Source: Planctomycetaceae bacterium
GTDB lineage: Bacteria; Planctomycetota; Planctomycetia; Pirellulales; UBA1268
Reading direction: 5' to 3'
NCBI GenBank assembly: GCA_003509235.1
Contig: DONH01000111.1
Span: 1-7,551, forward strand
DNA length: 7,551 bases
Part shown: in pieces, positions 1 through 7,075 of the stretch
Position numbering within the stretch: position 1 is the first letter of the stretch
Layout: the number at the start of each line of letters is the position of its first letter
Notes under the pieces: generated by a model
What the model was told of the DNA's origin: nothing
The model's database searches: none
The model's input: the letters and a program-made list of their open reading frames with translations, nothing else
Translations under genes and position numbers: made by a program

Positions 1-1252
1 TTTGGATTTTGTCAACTTCAATCTGACCGGTAGCACCCATGAGTCCCACCTGCAGAATTGCCTCTCGGGACCATGTGGGCACCAATAGCGAGCCTGTAAC
101 GAGACCCCATTCGCTGTTCAAAATCCTCAGCGGAGCAACAAGCCGCGTCGAACGTGCCCGTCGCTCGTCGAAAAATCGGATCGCAACGCCTGGTTTTTCG
201 GCGGGTATCCGGCCACTGCCGAGTTCCGCCACGCGCACCTGATATGAAATTTTCAGTTCACGTACAGAGCGGCCATCGATTGGAAACCCTTGAAAGATAT
301 GCGCTGGTCGCCCAGGCTCACTGTTTTTGAGAAGAAGATGTCTCTGGCCATCTGGTGAGTCGCAGTTTTCAAGAAGGGTCTCTTGTCGGCCATAATACCA
401 AGCAGTTGGTGTTTCACTGTCTGGCAAACACTCTTCAAAGCTTGAATTCGCTAAGCGCGGTTTCACTCCATTCGGAAGCACCGCACGCCGTTTTTCGGCT
501 TCTCCTGTCATCGGAACGAATAAACTTGGCACGAGATCCGTTCGCTCCAACTCCCCTGCTCTTTTCTGGAGCCGCACCAGTGTTTGTTCGTATCGTTCAC
601 CCACTGGAATAATCATAATGCCGTCTTCAACGAGCTGATCTATGAGTGGCAACGGAATTTCTTCAGGGGAGCATGTGACAATAATCTTTTCGAAAGGCCC
701 CTTCTCTTCCCATCCTGCAAACCCATCACCAATTTTTGTTACGATATTGGTATACCCAAGACGTCGTAGTGTTGAGCGCGCCCGCCGCCCAAGTGCATCA
801 TGTATTTCAATCGAGTAAACCGTTCCTACAAGCGGCGAGAGGATCGCAGCCTGGTAGCCACTTCCAGTTCCGATTTCGAGTACCCGATCAGTAGGTTTCG
901 GATCGAGTTGTTCGGTCATATAGGCTACGACAAAGGGACCAGAGATGGTCTGTCGCTCTCCGATGGGTAGAGACATATCAAAGTAAGCCAGTGGCCGTTG
1001 AGCGGCAGGAACGAACTCGTGACGGGGTGTCAGTCGCATGCTTTCAAGAACACGAGTGTCGGTAACACCGCTGGCAGCTATATCTTCACGAACCATTCGC
1101 TCCCGAGCGTTTGCGTATCGGTCAGCTGAGGAGTTTCGACTAGGTACCGAGAACTGAACCTGCTTTGCTGCCGCGGGCTGGGCAAACCCACTGCTGGACG
1201 TGGTGAGTAGCCCAGAGAACACAATAACAGTGATGAGAAAGTACCGAAGCAT
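1..1252 (-). CDS. pcm: secreted protein-L-isoaspartate O-methyltransferase with C-terminal jelly-roll-like domain (3' end outside window)
   Basis: Pcm enzymes use S-adenosylmethionine to methylate isoaspartyl residues in aged proteins and start their repair. The frame is open for 417 codons to the window edge. Residues 1-24 look like a signal peptide (MLRYFLITVIVFSGLL, then SSSGFA before QPAAAK), implying export. The methyltransferase spans about 45-250: LPIGERQTIS near 95-104, the SAM-binding motif VLEIGTGSGYQ at 124-134, the following acidic strand VYSIEI at 145-150, PFEKIIVTCSPEEIP at 186-200 and IIPVG at 214-218. Residues 268-417 (NSSFEE..., ending GATGQIEVDKIQ) fit a CBM4/9-like jelly-roll; the last visible strand is typical of the domain end, so few residues are probably missing. 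The gene starts 4 nt after the ABC ATPase stop. An in-frame ATG seven codons upstream (1273) is an alternative start overlapping that gene; neither start has a clear ribosome binding site. The Pcm assignment is firm; the jelly-roll call comes from pattern only. Confidence 0.93.
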   Translation of the reverse strand, partial: MLRYFLITVIVFSGLLTTSSSGFAQPAAAKQVQFSVPSRNSSADRYANARERMVREDIAASGVTDTRVLESMRLTPRHEFVPAAQRPLAYFDMSLPIGERQTISGPFVVAYMTEQLDPKPTDRVLEIGTGSGYQAAILSPLVGTVYSIEIHDALGRRARSTLRRLGYTNIVTKIGDGFAGWEEKGPFEKIIVTCSPEEIPLPLIDQLVEDGIMIIPVGERYEQTLVRLQKRAGELERTDLVPSLFVPMTGEAEKRRAVLPNGVKPRLANSSFEECLPDSETPTAWYYGRQETLLENCDSPDGQRHLLLKNSEPGRPAHIFQGFPIDGRSVRELKISYQVRVAELGSGRIPAEKPGVAIRFFDERRARSTRLVAPLRILNSEWGLVTGSLLVPTWSREAILQVGLMGATGQIEVDKIQ

Positions 1253-1256
1253 AAAT

Positions 1257-2240
1257 CTACGCTGACTGGCCATCCTGTAGTTTGCCCCAGCCTTGTGGGG
1301 CATCGTCTGCCTGCCTGCCTAAGGAGCCTTTTGTCAGTTCCAGGAATGCCGTTTCCAAGTTTATTTCCTCTTCCCTCATACCAAGCAACCGTTCACCACT
1401 CGCAACGATTGTGGCTGGAAGAAGTGATATATCAACCGAACGGTCGTCGAGTGTTGCACGGATGATGCCTTCGAGGATGTTGACCTCAGCGATGCCAGGA
1501 CAATCTTCCAGAAGGCGGGCTGATTTCTCCGGGTCACCGTCTACTTCAATGCAGATGACAGGTCTGCCTCGTACCTTAGCAAGAAGATCTGTTACGTCGC
1601 CCTGGGCAAGAAGTTGTCCATACTCAATGATTCCGACACGATTGCAAATGTCAGCCAGTTCGGGAAGGATGTGACTTGATACGAGAATGGTTTTCCCGAG
1701 ATCTTGAAGTCGTTTGAGCAGCCCCCGCATTTCAATGCGGGCTCTTGGGTCAAGACCGCTGGCAGGTTCATCGAGAAGAAGTACTTGAGGGTCGTGGAGA
1801 AGCACTCTGGCCAAACCAAGCCGCTGAGTCATGCCACGAGATAAACTGGTCACAAGTTCATCTCTTTTCACTCCTAGATCAACCAAGTCTAGCGAACGTT
1901 CCGCAACTTTACGTCGAGCGGGTCCATCGATGCGATAGGCAGCAGCAAAAAATTCAAGGTACTCGATGACTCGCATGTCGTCGTATACACCGAAAATATC
2001 TGGCATGTAGCCAATCGCCCGGCGTATGTCACGCGGGTGGGTGTAAATTGAGTAGCCGCATACCGAAGCTTCTCCCCAAGACGGTGATAGAAGTGTCGAT
2101 AAGATTCTGATAGTCGTTGTTTTCCCCGCGCCATTTGGGCCAATAAAGCCAAATAGATCTCCTTTCTCGAGTTTTAATGTTAGGGACTCAAGTGCAAAAA
2201 AGTCACCATATTTTTTTGTCAGGTCAACTGTTTCGATCAT
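1257..2240 (-). CDS. ABC-2-type transporter ATP-binding protein
   Basis: This is the 327-residue cytoplasmic ATPase subunit of an ABC exporter of the ABC-2/GldA-like class, which would energise a membrane partner by ATP hydrolysis. Visible motifs are Walker A GPNGAGKTT at 34-42, a Q-loop region YMPDIFGVYDDM at 78-89 in which Asp81 stands where Gln is usual, the signature LSRGMTQRL at 133-141 replacing LSGGQ, Walker B VLLLDEP at 153-159, D-loop SGLDP at 161-165 and switch His190. All catalytic residues needed for an active ATPase are present. Residues about 225-300 form the C-terminal accessory region common in this class. The ATG at 2240 lies 29 nt after the envelope protein stop and has no Shine-Dalgarno match; the nearest upstream ATG is out of frame. 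No permease with several membrane spans is encoded beside it. The substrate cannot be inferred. Confidence 0.93.
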   Translation of the reverse strand: MIETVDLTKKYGDFFALESLTLKLEKGDLFGFIGPNGAGKTTTIRILSTLLSPSWGEASVCGYSIYTHPRDIRRAIGYMPDIFGVYDDMRVIEYLEFFAAAYRIDGPARRKVAERSLDLVDLGVKRDELVTSLSRGMTQRLGLARVLLHDPQVLLLDEPASGLDPRARIEMRGLLKRLQDLGKTILVSSHILPELADICNRVGIIEYGQLLAQGDVTDLLAKVRGRPVICIEVDGDPEKSARLLEDCPGIAEVNILEGIIRATLDDRSVDISLLPATIVASGERLLGMREEEINLETAFLELTKGSLGRQADDAPQGWGKLQDGQSA

Positions 2241-2269
2241 GAAGATGTTTTAGGTTTTGTGTCATGGAG

Positions 2270-4459
2270 TTAGTTGCGAAGCTCGAGAACAATTCTCCAG
2301 AGAGTTGTGTCTCCTGCATCTTTGAAATGTTTGAGTCCGGATTCACTTGGTTTTTGTACAAGCCATTTTGTGGCAGATGGTCCCTTGCCCATAAGAATAA
2401 TACGGTCTAAAGCAAGGAGGTGAGTCATGTCAATGTGCTTCAGTCGTCCCGGTTGGAGTCCAGTGTATTCTGATCCACCGGTCGCGCGATGCATGCCAGC
2501 TACTTCAAGAATTCGTGATATGTCTCGATCATCTGATTTCCATCGTGCTGAAACATTACGTTCTTTAACAGCTCGTTTTTTTGTTAAAAAAGCCCCCAGA
2601 GATCGTGGGCCTTTTCCTGCTTCCAGATCAAAAGTGTCACCCGGGCGAAGGGTGCCAATATCATAAAGCCAGCCAGCGTGCATGAGGACACAATCGTTTA
2701 GGGATACATGAAGTTGATTCGTGATTGTTCCACGGAGGGTTCCCTGCCCCGTTCTGCTAAGCGTCGATTGTATCGAAACAGTTGGCAGTCGGCTGGTTGA
2801 GTTGGCCTCAAAGAGTTGGCTTGAAGCTGCTGCAATTGAGATGTTCTGAAGTCTGGCTGCGGACGATCCGTATTCGTAGGGGGCTCCAGCAAGAGAAGGA
2901 TGTGGCGTTAATGCATCGGGGCCGCCGATGTTTCGTCCAGATGCTGCAAACCAACTCACCACTGAACGAGAATCTTCTCTGAAGGTGTCTTGCACAGGGT
3001 TGGCAGAAAGGTTGAATCGTCCATTGTTTGAAGCCCAGATGCCGGCAAAGCTGGTTGATCGACATGTTTGGGTTGCCTCGTCAATATCAAAAACACCGGC
3101 AGTGTGGATCTGCCATCCGTCAGATTTAAATTGTTGTGTGGTTGACCAAGTGATGCCTGTAAAGGCGAGGACAATGAGCGGCAAGGTCAGCCAAGTTATC
3201 CATCTGAAACGCTCGCTTCGTCGGGCGACCCACCAGTCAAGCGGAAAGAGTGCAGCAACATAGAGCATCCCGATGAGTGCAATGAGCTCAAACGGAATAA
3301 CGGAGACACTCAGGTAGTTGTCAACTGCGAGCCTTAATTGTCCTGCCAAGTCGAGGCCGCCCCGCCTTGCCTCCCCTGCTCTTCCTTCAGAATCTCTACT
3401 GTCCTCGATATCGAGTAGTTTTAGCACAAGTGAGTCGGTGCCAGGCCATGAGGCAAACGTTCGTATATCAAGATCGATACCAATCCATGTGATCCGTCCG
3501 AAGCCATAGGCACGGCGCACGACAAGTGGTGGGTCGTTTTCGGTACCACCAACTGAAGCCTCGATCACCCCCTGTAGTTTTGGAAGATTTTCGAAAATTG
3601 GAATCTGTAGCTCTTCGATAGCTCGGCGGGCGAGTGGTCGACTGGATCTCGCGTATGTTTCAAGTGCAGATGCCCGACGTAATGGGACCAGCCGGCTGAA
3701 TTTGCCAGGCAGCCATGACTCGAGAGATGGAGACGTTGATATGGCAGCCGGAAGCGACATTCCTGATATGAGAAGGAGGTCGCCTCCCTCCCGAATCCAT
3801 GCATCAAGCTCAAGAAGGCGATCGTCTGAAATGCCTCGTGCCACCGCACTTCCGCAGATTATCGCCTTGTCGATGCCGTCAAACGTTAGCCCCGGAGGGC
3901 CAAAAACAGAAGAGAGTGGAAGCGATTCGGAACGTGGCTCGGGAGAAACTACAAGCATTCGTGACCCATCTTCCCGAGTCGCAAGTCGAGACGCCCTTGT
4001 CGCATTCTCGAGGTCGCCGAGAAGCATCAAGACTTCCTGACTTGATTCCAGTAGTCGCGGAATCGGTACTATTTTTGAAGCAACCACCTTTGTGAGATGC
4101 GATCTGTCTGCCTTTGGTTCCGTCGTGTCGATGACCATGGCCCGAATGGTGCTGTCTCGGGTGCCAATCTTTACAAGAAGCCTTGCGGCCCATTGTGTAT
4201 CGTTTATCGAAGTGGGACGAATCAGTGGTGATCGAAGCCATTGTCCATCTGGGTCCTGCGCTTCTACAGCAACGTAGCGAGTTGATGGTTGCGCAAGAGA
4301 CTGTGGAATTCGAAGTGTCACCGGGGCCCAGTGTCCTGCACGAACAAATCCGTTCAAGCCAATTTCAGCCGAGAACTCCTGACTGTCAGATGTCGCCATA
4401 CCAACCACCGGTGTGGCAATCAAAAAAAGGAAGCAGAGTATGAGTTGCCTAGGAATCAT
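2270..4459 (-). CDS. large envelope protein with GATase-like region and two central membrane helices, partner of the ABC ATPase
   Basis: This 729-residue protein has no gene name I recognise. Residues 1-22 look like a signal peptide (MIPRQLILCFLFLIATPVVG). Residues about 25-180 look beta-rich, and about 190-350 resemble a glutamine-amidotransferase-like fold without catalytic residues: a KAIICG strand, then LDAWIREGGDLLLISG at 218-233, then YGFGRITWIGIDLD at 318-331. Two hydrophobic spans follow at about 384-408 and 419-441, joined by a short basic loop (VARRSERFR), so both large domains should face the periplasm. Residues 445-729 look mostly beta and end in TTLWRIVLELRN. This layout recalls GldG-like and related envelope proteins encoded beside ABC ATPases; two spans are too few for a permease. 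The frame stays open 42 codons upstream, but the ATG at 4459 is favoured: it overlaps the mazG-like stop as TAATG, has GGAG 8 nt before it, and directly begins the signal peptide. A role in ABC-dependent export or envelope assembly is inference. Confidence 0.85.
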   Translation of the reverse strand: MIPRQLILCFLFLIATPVVGMATSDSQEFSAEIGLNGFVRAGHWAPVTLRIPQSLAQPSTRYVAVEAQDPDGQWLRSPLIRPTSINDTQWAARLLVKIGTRDSTIRAMVIDTTEPKADRSHLTKVVASKIVPIPRLLESSQEVLMLLGDLENATRASRLATREDGSRMLVVSPEPRSESLPLSSVFGPPGLTFDGIDKAIICGSAVARGISDDRLLELDAWIREGGDLLLISGMSLPAAISTSPSLESWLPGKFSRLVPLRRASALETYARSSRPLARRAIEELQIPIFENLPKLQGVIEASVGGTENDPPLVVRRAYGFGRITWIGIDLDIRTFASWPGTDSLVLKLLDIEDSRDSEGRAGEARRGGLDLAGQLRLAVDNYLSVSVIPFELIALIGMLYVAALFPLDWWVARRSERFRWITWLTLPLIVLAFTGITWSTTQQFKSDGWQIHTAGVFDIDEATQTCRSTSFAGIWASNNGRFNLSANPVQDTFREDSRSVVSWFAASGRNIGGPDALTPHPSLAGAPYEYGSSAARLQNISIAAASSQLFEANSTSRLPTVSIQSTLSRTGQGTLRGTITNQLHVSLNDCVLMHAGWLYDIGTLRPGDTFDLEAGKGPRSLGAFLTKKRAVKERNVSARWKSDDRDISRILEVAGMHRATGGSEYTGLQPGRLKHIDMTHLLALDRIILMGKGPSATKWLVQKPSESGLKHFKDAGDTTLWRIVLELRN

Positions 4460-4758
4460 TATGGCTTCTCCGCATCGGGGCAGGTACAAGAAATTTGCCC
4501 GCAGCCAGGACATCCCTGTCCGTATTTTTTTGCAATTGCAAGCTCGAGGTCGACATCGACAACATTTGCAATGGTTGCGATCCATGCCAAGACATCAGCA
4601 AACTCCAAGGCTTGCTCTTCAGGCGAGCCGCTTCGTAAGGCAGTTGCGAGTTCCCCAATTTCCTCCGTCAGCCACATGAATGTTCCTTCGACACCACGCG
4701 CAGCATCCTTGTCGTGGTACATGTTGCGAATGAGTTGTTGGAACTCACGAAGTGTCAT
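4459..4758 (-). CDS. small MazG-type nucleotide pyrophosphohydrolase with cysteine-rich C-terminus
   Basis: This 99-residue all-alpha NTP pyrophosphohydrolase-like protein would be expected to hydrolyse nucleoside triphosphates, often aberrant ones, to the monophosphate and pyrophosphate. The metal-binding signature is complete: TEEIGEL at 31-37 supplies Glu32, Glu33 and Glu36, and EFADVLAWI at 52-60 supplies Glu52 and Asp55. The length suits a single-domain, multimerising member rather than the roughly 260-residue two-domain E. coli MazG. The tail, GCPGCGQISCTCP at 82-94, puts Cys83, Cys86, Cys91 and Cys93 in a possible zinc site. It is the first gene of the minus-strand run, and its TAA shares one base with the next ATG. 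In frame, a stop lies six codons upstream of the ATG, so this is the only ATG start; no Shine-Dalgarno is visible. The natural substrate is unknown, and its link to the transport genes may be no more than co-transcription. Confidence 0.88.
   Translation of the reverse strand: MTLREFQQLIRNMYHDKDAARGVEGTFMWLTEEIGELATALRSGSPEEQALEFADVLAWIATIANVVDVDLELAIAKKYGQGCPGCGQISCTCPDAEKP
4468..4471 (-). promoter_or_regulatory. ribosome binding site for the large envelope protein
   Basis: GGAG lies 8 nt before the ATG at 4459, inside the last codons of the mazG-like gene. Together with the TAATG stop-start overlap it fixes the start of the 729-residue protein and suggests translational coupling. It is the clearest Shine-Dalgarno site in the window. 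Confidence 0.65.
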
Positions 4759-5066
4759 CTTGTGTCTACTCGATTAGAGTTGTCTTAGTCGTGTCCGTCG
4801 AAATTCCCAAGCTTTGATGATACCAGAGCGGAACTTTGGAGGCATGTAGATGGTCTGCAATGCCGCATGGTGCTAGCAGGGACCCGATATTAGGCGGAAG
4901 CAGCTATTTCCTGGCTATGTACGGATGCCATAGGTTCTTGGGGGTAGCAAGTGTTCCGAGAGGGTGGACAATAAAAGGGGTCTGCTAAATTATGCTTGTG
5001 GTTCCGAGGCCACATTATTCTGAGGAGTGTCTGGATTATCTTGGAAAGGCAAGTTTTTAACTGATC
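4759..5066. other. divergent intergenic region between the mazG-like gene and leuA
   Basis: These 308 nt separate two divergent genes and should hold promoters for both. A candidate leuA promoter is listed separately; I could not find a convincing one for the minus-strand operon. There is a small imperfect hairpin at 4823-4839 (CCAGAG/CTTTGG, 5-nt loop) and a 5-bp hairpin TGTGG/CCACA at 4997-5014. Two 22-23-codon reading frames (4917-4988 and 4992-5060) have no run of leucine codons and no ribosome binding site. I see no T-box or known riboswitch. Confidence 0.6.
4965..4993 (+). promoter_or_regulatory. candidate sigma70-type promoter for leuA
   Basis: TGGACA (4965-4970, five of six matches to the -35 consensus) is followed, after exactly 17 nt, by AATTAT (4988-4993, four of six matches to the -10 consensus). 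Transcription would start near 5000 and give a leader of about 67 nt ahead of leuA. The spacing and position are right, but the -10 match is moderate and such matches arise by chance. Confidence 0.35.
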
Positions 5067-6626
5067 ATGTCTGCTCATCAATCAGTCCAAATTTTTGATA
5101 CGACGCTTCGAGACGGAGAACAATCTCCGGGTGCAAGCATGAATCTGACCGAAAAAATTGAGGTTGCGCATGCATTGTCTCAGTTAGGAGTTGATGTCAT
5201 TGAGGCGGGTTTCCCAATTGCTTCTCCCGGTGACTTCGAATCGGTTCGTGAAATCGGTCGTGCAGTTCGAGAACCGATAATTTGTGGCCTCGCTCGGTGC
5301 AACGACAGTGATATAGACCGCGCCTGGGAAGCACTCACTGAAGCAGCCCGCCCTCGAATTCATGTGTTTTTAGCAACGAGTGCAATCCACCGTGAGTTCA
5401 AACTCCGGATGAATGAAGACGAGGTCGTTCGGCGAGCGGTAGCAGGTGTCCGTCGGGCAAGAGAAAAATGTGGAGATATTGAGTTTTCGCCAGAGGATGC
5501 CGCTCGTACAGAAATAGATTTTCTTTGTCGCGTGGTTGAGGCGGTCATCGATGTTGGAGCGACTACTGTTAATATTCCAGATACCGTTGGGTATGCTACG
5601 CCGCAGCAAATGTTTGATGTGATCCATGCGCTTCGGAATCGTGTCCCCAATATCGATAAGGCCGTTCTGAGTGTTCATTGTCATGACGATCTTGGGTTGG
5701 CGGTTGCAAACAGCTTGGCAGCTATTCAGGCTGGTGCTGGTCAGGTTGAGTGCACTATCAATGGTATTGGCGAACGAGCTGGGAATTGTTCACTTGAAGA
5801 AGTCGTGATGGCTCTCAAGACGAGAGCCGACTTGTATAAGTGCCAGAGTCGAATTGCTACGCAGCGGTTAGTGCCAACGAGTCGACTTGTTGCGAATATC
5901 ACAGGAATTCAGGTGCCACGAAACAAGGCCATTGTCGGACGGAATGCGTTCGCCCATGAGGCGGGCATTCATCAGGATGGCATGCTGAAAGATCGAAGCA
6001 CATATGAAATCATGCGTCCAGAGGACGTTGGGCTTGAACGGACTGATCTGGTGCTTGGTAAACACAGTGGTCGAGCAGCTCTGGCAGACCGGGCAGCCGT
6101 TCTTGGTTATCAGTTGACAGGAGAACAGCTTCAGACAGTTTTCGAACAATTTAAACTGCTGGCAGATCGGAAGAAAGAAATTTATGATGGAGATATTGCA
6201 GCACTCTGTGAACAGCAATTTGCCGTGCTGCCAGAGCTCTTCGTTTTTGAAGGGTACTCGGTTTCGTGCGAAAGTGGCAATGCGCCGACAGTGACGCTTC
6301 GCGTTAAACAAGATGGAAAAAGTCAGGCAGTGTCGATAACAAGTGGCGACGGTCCAATTGATGGCATCTTTCTTGCGATTGAGAAAATAACAGGTATCAC
6401 AACGGTCTGCCGTGATTTTCGGGTGCAGGCCGTCACGGTCGGTAAAGACGCTCAGGCAGAAGTGTCTGTTGAGCTTGAAGCAACTTCTGAGCGATACAGA
6501 GGACAACTGCACCGAGGGAGAGGTGTGTCAACTGATTCACTAGAAGCGTCCGCAAAAGCATTTCTTGCCGCAGTGAATCGTGTCGCCATTGGAGACAAGC
6601 CAAGGCTTCATCCTCAGCAGCTCTGA
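5067..6626 (+). CDS. leuA: 2-isopropylmalate synthase
   Basis: LeuA condenses acetyl-CoA with 2-ketoisovalerate to give 2-isopropylmalate, the committed step of leucine synthesis in the cytoplasm. The 519 residues match the usual length (E. coli about 523). The TIM-barrel catalytic domain begins with FDTTLRDGEQSPGAS at 10-24, supplying metal ligand Asp11 and catalytic Arg15-Asp16. HCHDDLG at 204-210 gives metal ligands His204 and His206, and NGIGERAGN at 232-240 ends in metal ligand Asn240. The linker carries HEAGIHQDGMLKD at 297-309 and LGKHSGR at 330-336. Residues about 390-505 form the LeuA dimer regulatory domain, which binds leucine for feedback inhibition (SGDGPIDGIF at 426-435; GRGVSTDSLEASAKAF at 484-499). 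An in-frame TAA two codons upstream makes this the first ATG; no Shine-Dalgarno is near it. No other leu gene is adjacent. The gene converges on the PII gene with 32 nt between and no clear terminator hairpin. Confidence 0.97.
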   Translation: MSAHQSVQIFDTTLRDGEQSPGASMNLTEKIEVAHALSQLGVDVIEAGFPIASPGDFESVREIGRAVREPIICGLARCNDSDIDRAWEALTEAARPRIHVFLATSAIHREFKLRMNEDEVVRRAVAGVRRAREKCGDIEFSPEDAARTEIDFLCRVVEAVIDVGATTVNIPDTVGYATPQQMFDVIHALRNRVPNIDKAVLSVHCHDDLGLAVANSLAAIQAGAGQVECTINGIGERAGNCSLEEVVMALKTRADLYKCQSRIATQRLVPTSRLVANITGIQVPRNKAIVGRNAFAHEAGIHQDGMLKDRSTYEIMRPEDVGLERTDLVLGKHSGRAALADRAAVLGYQLTGEQLQTVFEQFKLLADRKKEIYDGDIAALCEQQFAVLPELFVFEGYSVSCESGNAPTVTLRVKQDGKSQAVSITSGDGPIDGIFLAIEKITGITTVCRDFRVQAVTVGKDAQAEVSVELEATSERYRGQLHRGRGVSTDSLEASAKAFLAAVNRVAIGDKPRLHPQQL

Positions 6627-6658
6627 TCGCTCTGTGATTCGTTTTAGGGGTCATGTTT

Positions 6659-7006
6659 TTAAATAGCTTCTTCTCCTCGTTCTCCTGTGCGAATGCGGAC
6701 GCATTCATCCATCGGTAGAATGAAAATTTTTCCGTCACCAATCTCTCCAGCTAGTCCGGATCGGCAACTCTTCTGAATCGCTTGGATGGTTGGCTCAACG
6801 AACTCATCATTAATAGCTATTTGAAGTTGGACCTTGCGTAAGAGATTAATTGCAATTTCATGACCACGGTAAGTCTCTGCGTGACCAAGTTGCCTGCCGA
6901 ATCCTTGTACATCGAGGATTGTCAAACGAAAGACCTCAACGTCTGACAATGCTTGTTTGACTCGTTCGAGTTTGTCGGGCTGGATGATTGCAATAATCAG
7001 TTTCAC
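6659..7006 (-). CDS. glnB: PII nitrogen regulatory protein
   Basis: PII proteins are small trimers that sense 2-oxoglutarate and ATP/ADP and control ammonium transporters, glutamine synthetase regulation and other nitrogen or carbon targets. The 115-residue sequence shows MKLIIAIIQPDKLERVKQAL at 1-20, GFGRQLGH at 35-42, the T-loop YRGHEI at 46-51, LLRKVQLQIAIN at 55-66, the B-loop with IGDGKIF at 89-95 and the C-terminal VRIRTGERGEEAI. Residue 51, the uridylylated Tyr of E. coli GlnB, is Ile, and residue 49, the Ser phosphorylated in cyanobacterial PII, is His; Tyr46 is kept. The B-loop reads SGLAGEIGDGK, three residues longer than the E. coli TGKIGDGK, which accounts for 115 against 112 residues. 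The start is GTG at 7006, with AAAGG (7015-7019) 8 nt before it. No ammonium transporter or glutamine synthetase gene lies in the window. The call between glnB and glnK is uncertain; PII membership is firm. Confidence 0.95.
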   Translation of the reverse strand: MKLIIAIIQPDKLERVKQALSDVEVFRLTILDVQGFGRQLGHAETYRGHEIAINLLRKVQLQIAINDEFVEPTIQAIQKSCRSGLAGEIGDGKIFILPMDECVRIRTGERGEEAI

Positions 7007-7075
7007 CGGATACGCCTTTGAGTTTGTGTTAATAATAAACAGCTTACGTCATGGTACCCTTTTTAGGACTAAGCA

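Noticed and set aside
4460..4585. 42-residue N-terminal extension of the large envelope protein
   Set aside because: It lies wholly inside the mazG-like gene, reads as a cysteine- and arginine-rich shadow translation, and would bury the signal peptide that begins at the ATG at 4459.
4961..4970. AGGGTGGACA, resembling the start of a T-box sequence upstream of leuA
   Set aside because: The match stops short of the conserved T-box core, and I see neither a specifier stem-loop nor an antiterminator/terminator pair.
4917..4988. 23-codon frame upstream of leuA considered as a leucine leader peptide
   Set aside because: It has only a single leucine codon, no ribosome binding site and no following attenuator hairpin.
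5868..6512. 214-codon minus-strand frame opposite leuA
   Set aside because: It is fully antisense to the conserved leuA coding sequence and its translation matches no family I recognise.
7032..7037. TATTAT on the minus strand as a -10 box for glnB
   Set aside because: The hexamer is good, but the sequence 17 nt upstream (AGGGTA) does not resemble a -35 box and the region is AT-rich by chance. I also found no sigma54-type GG-N10-GC pair at a suitable position.
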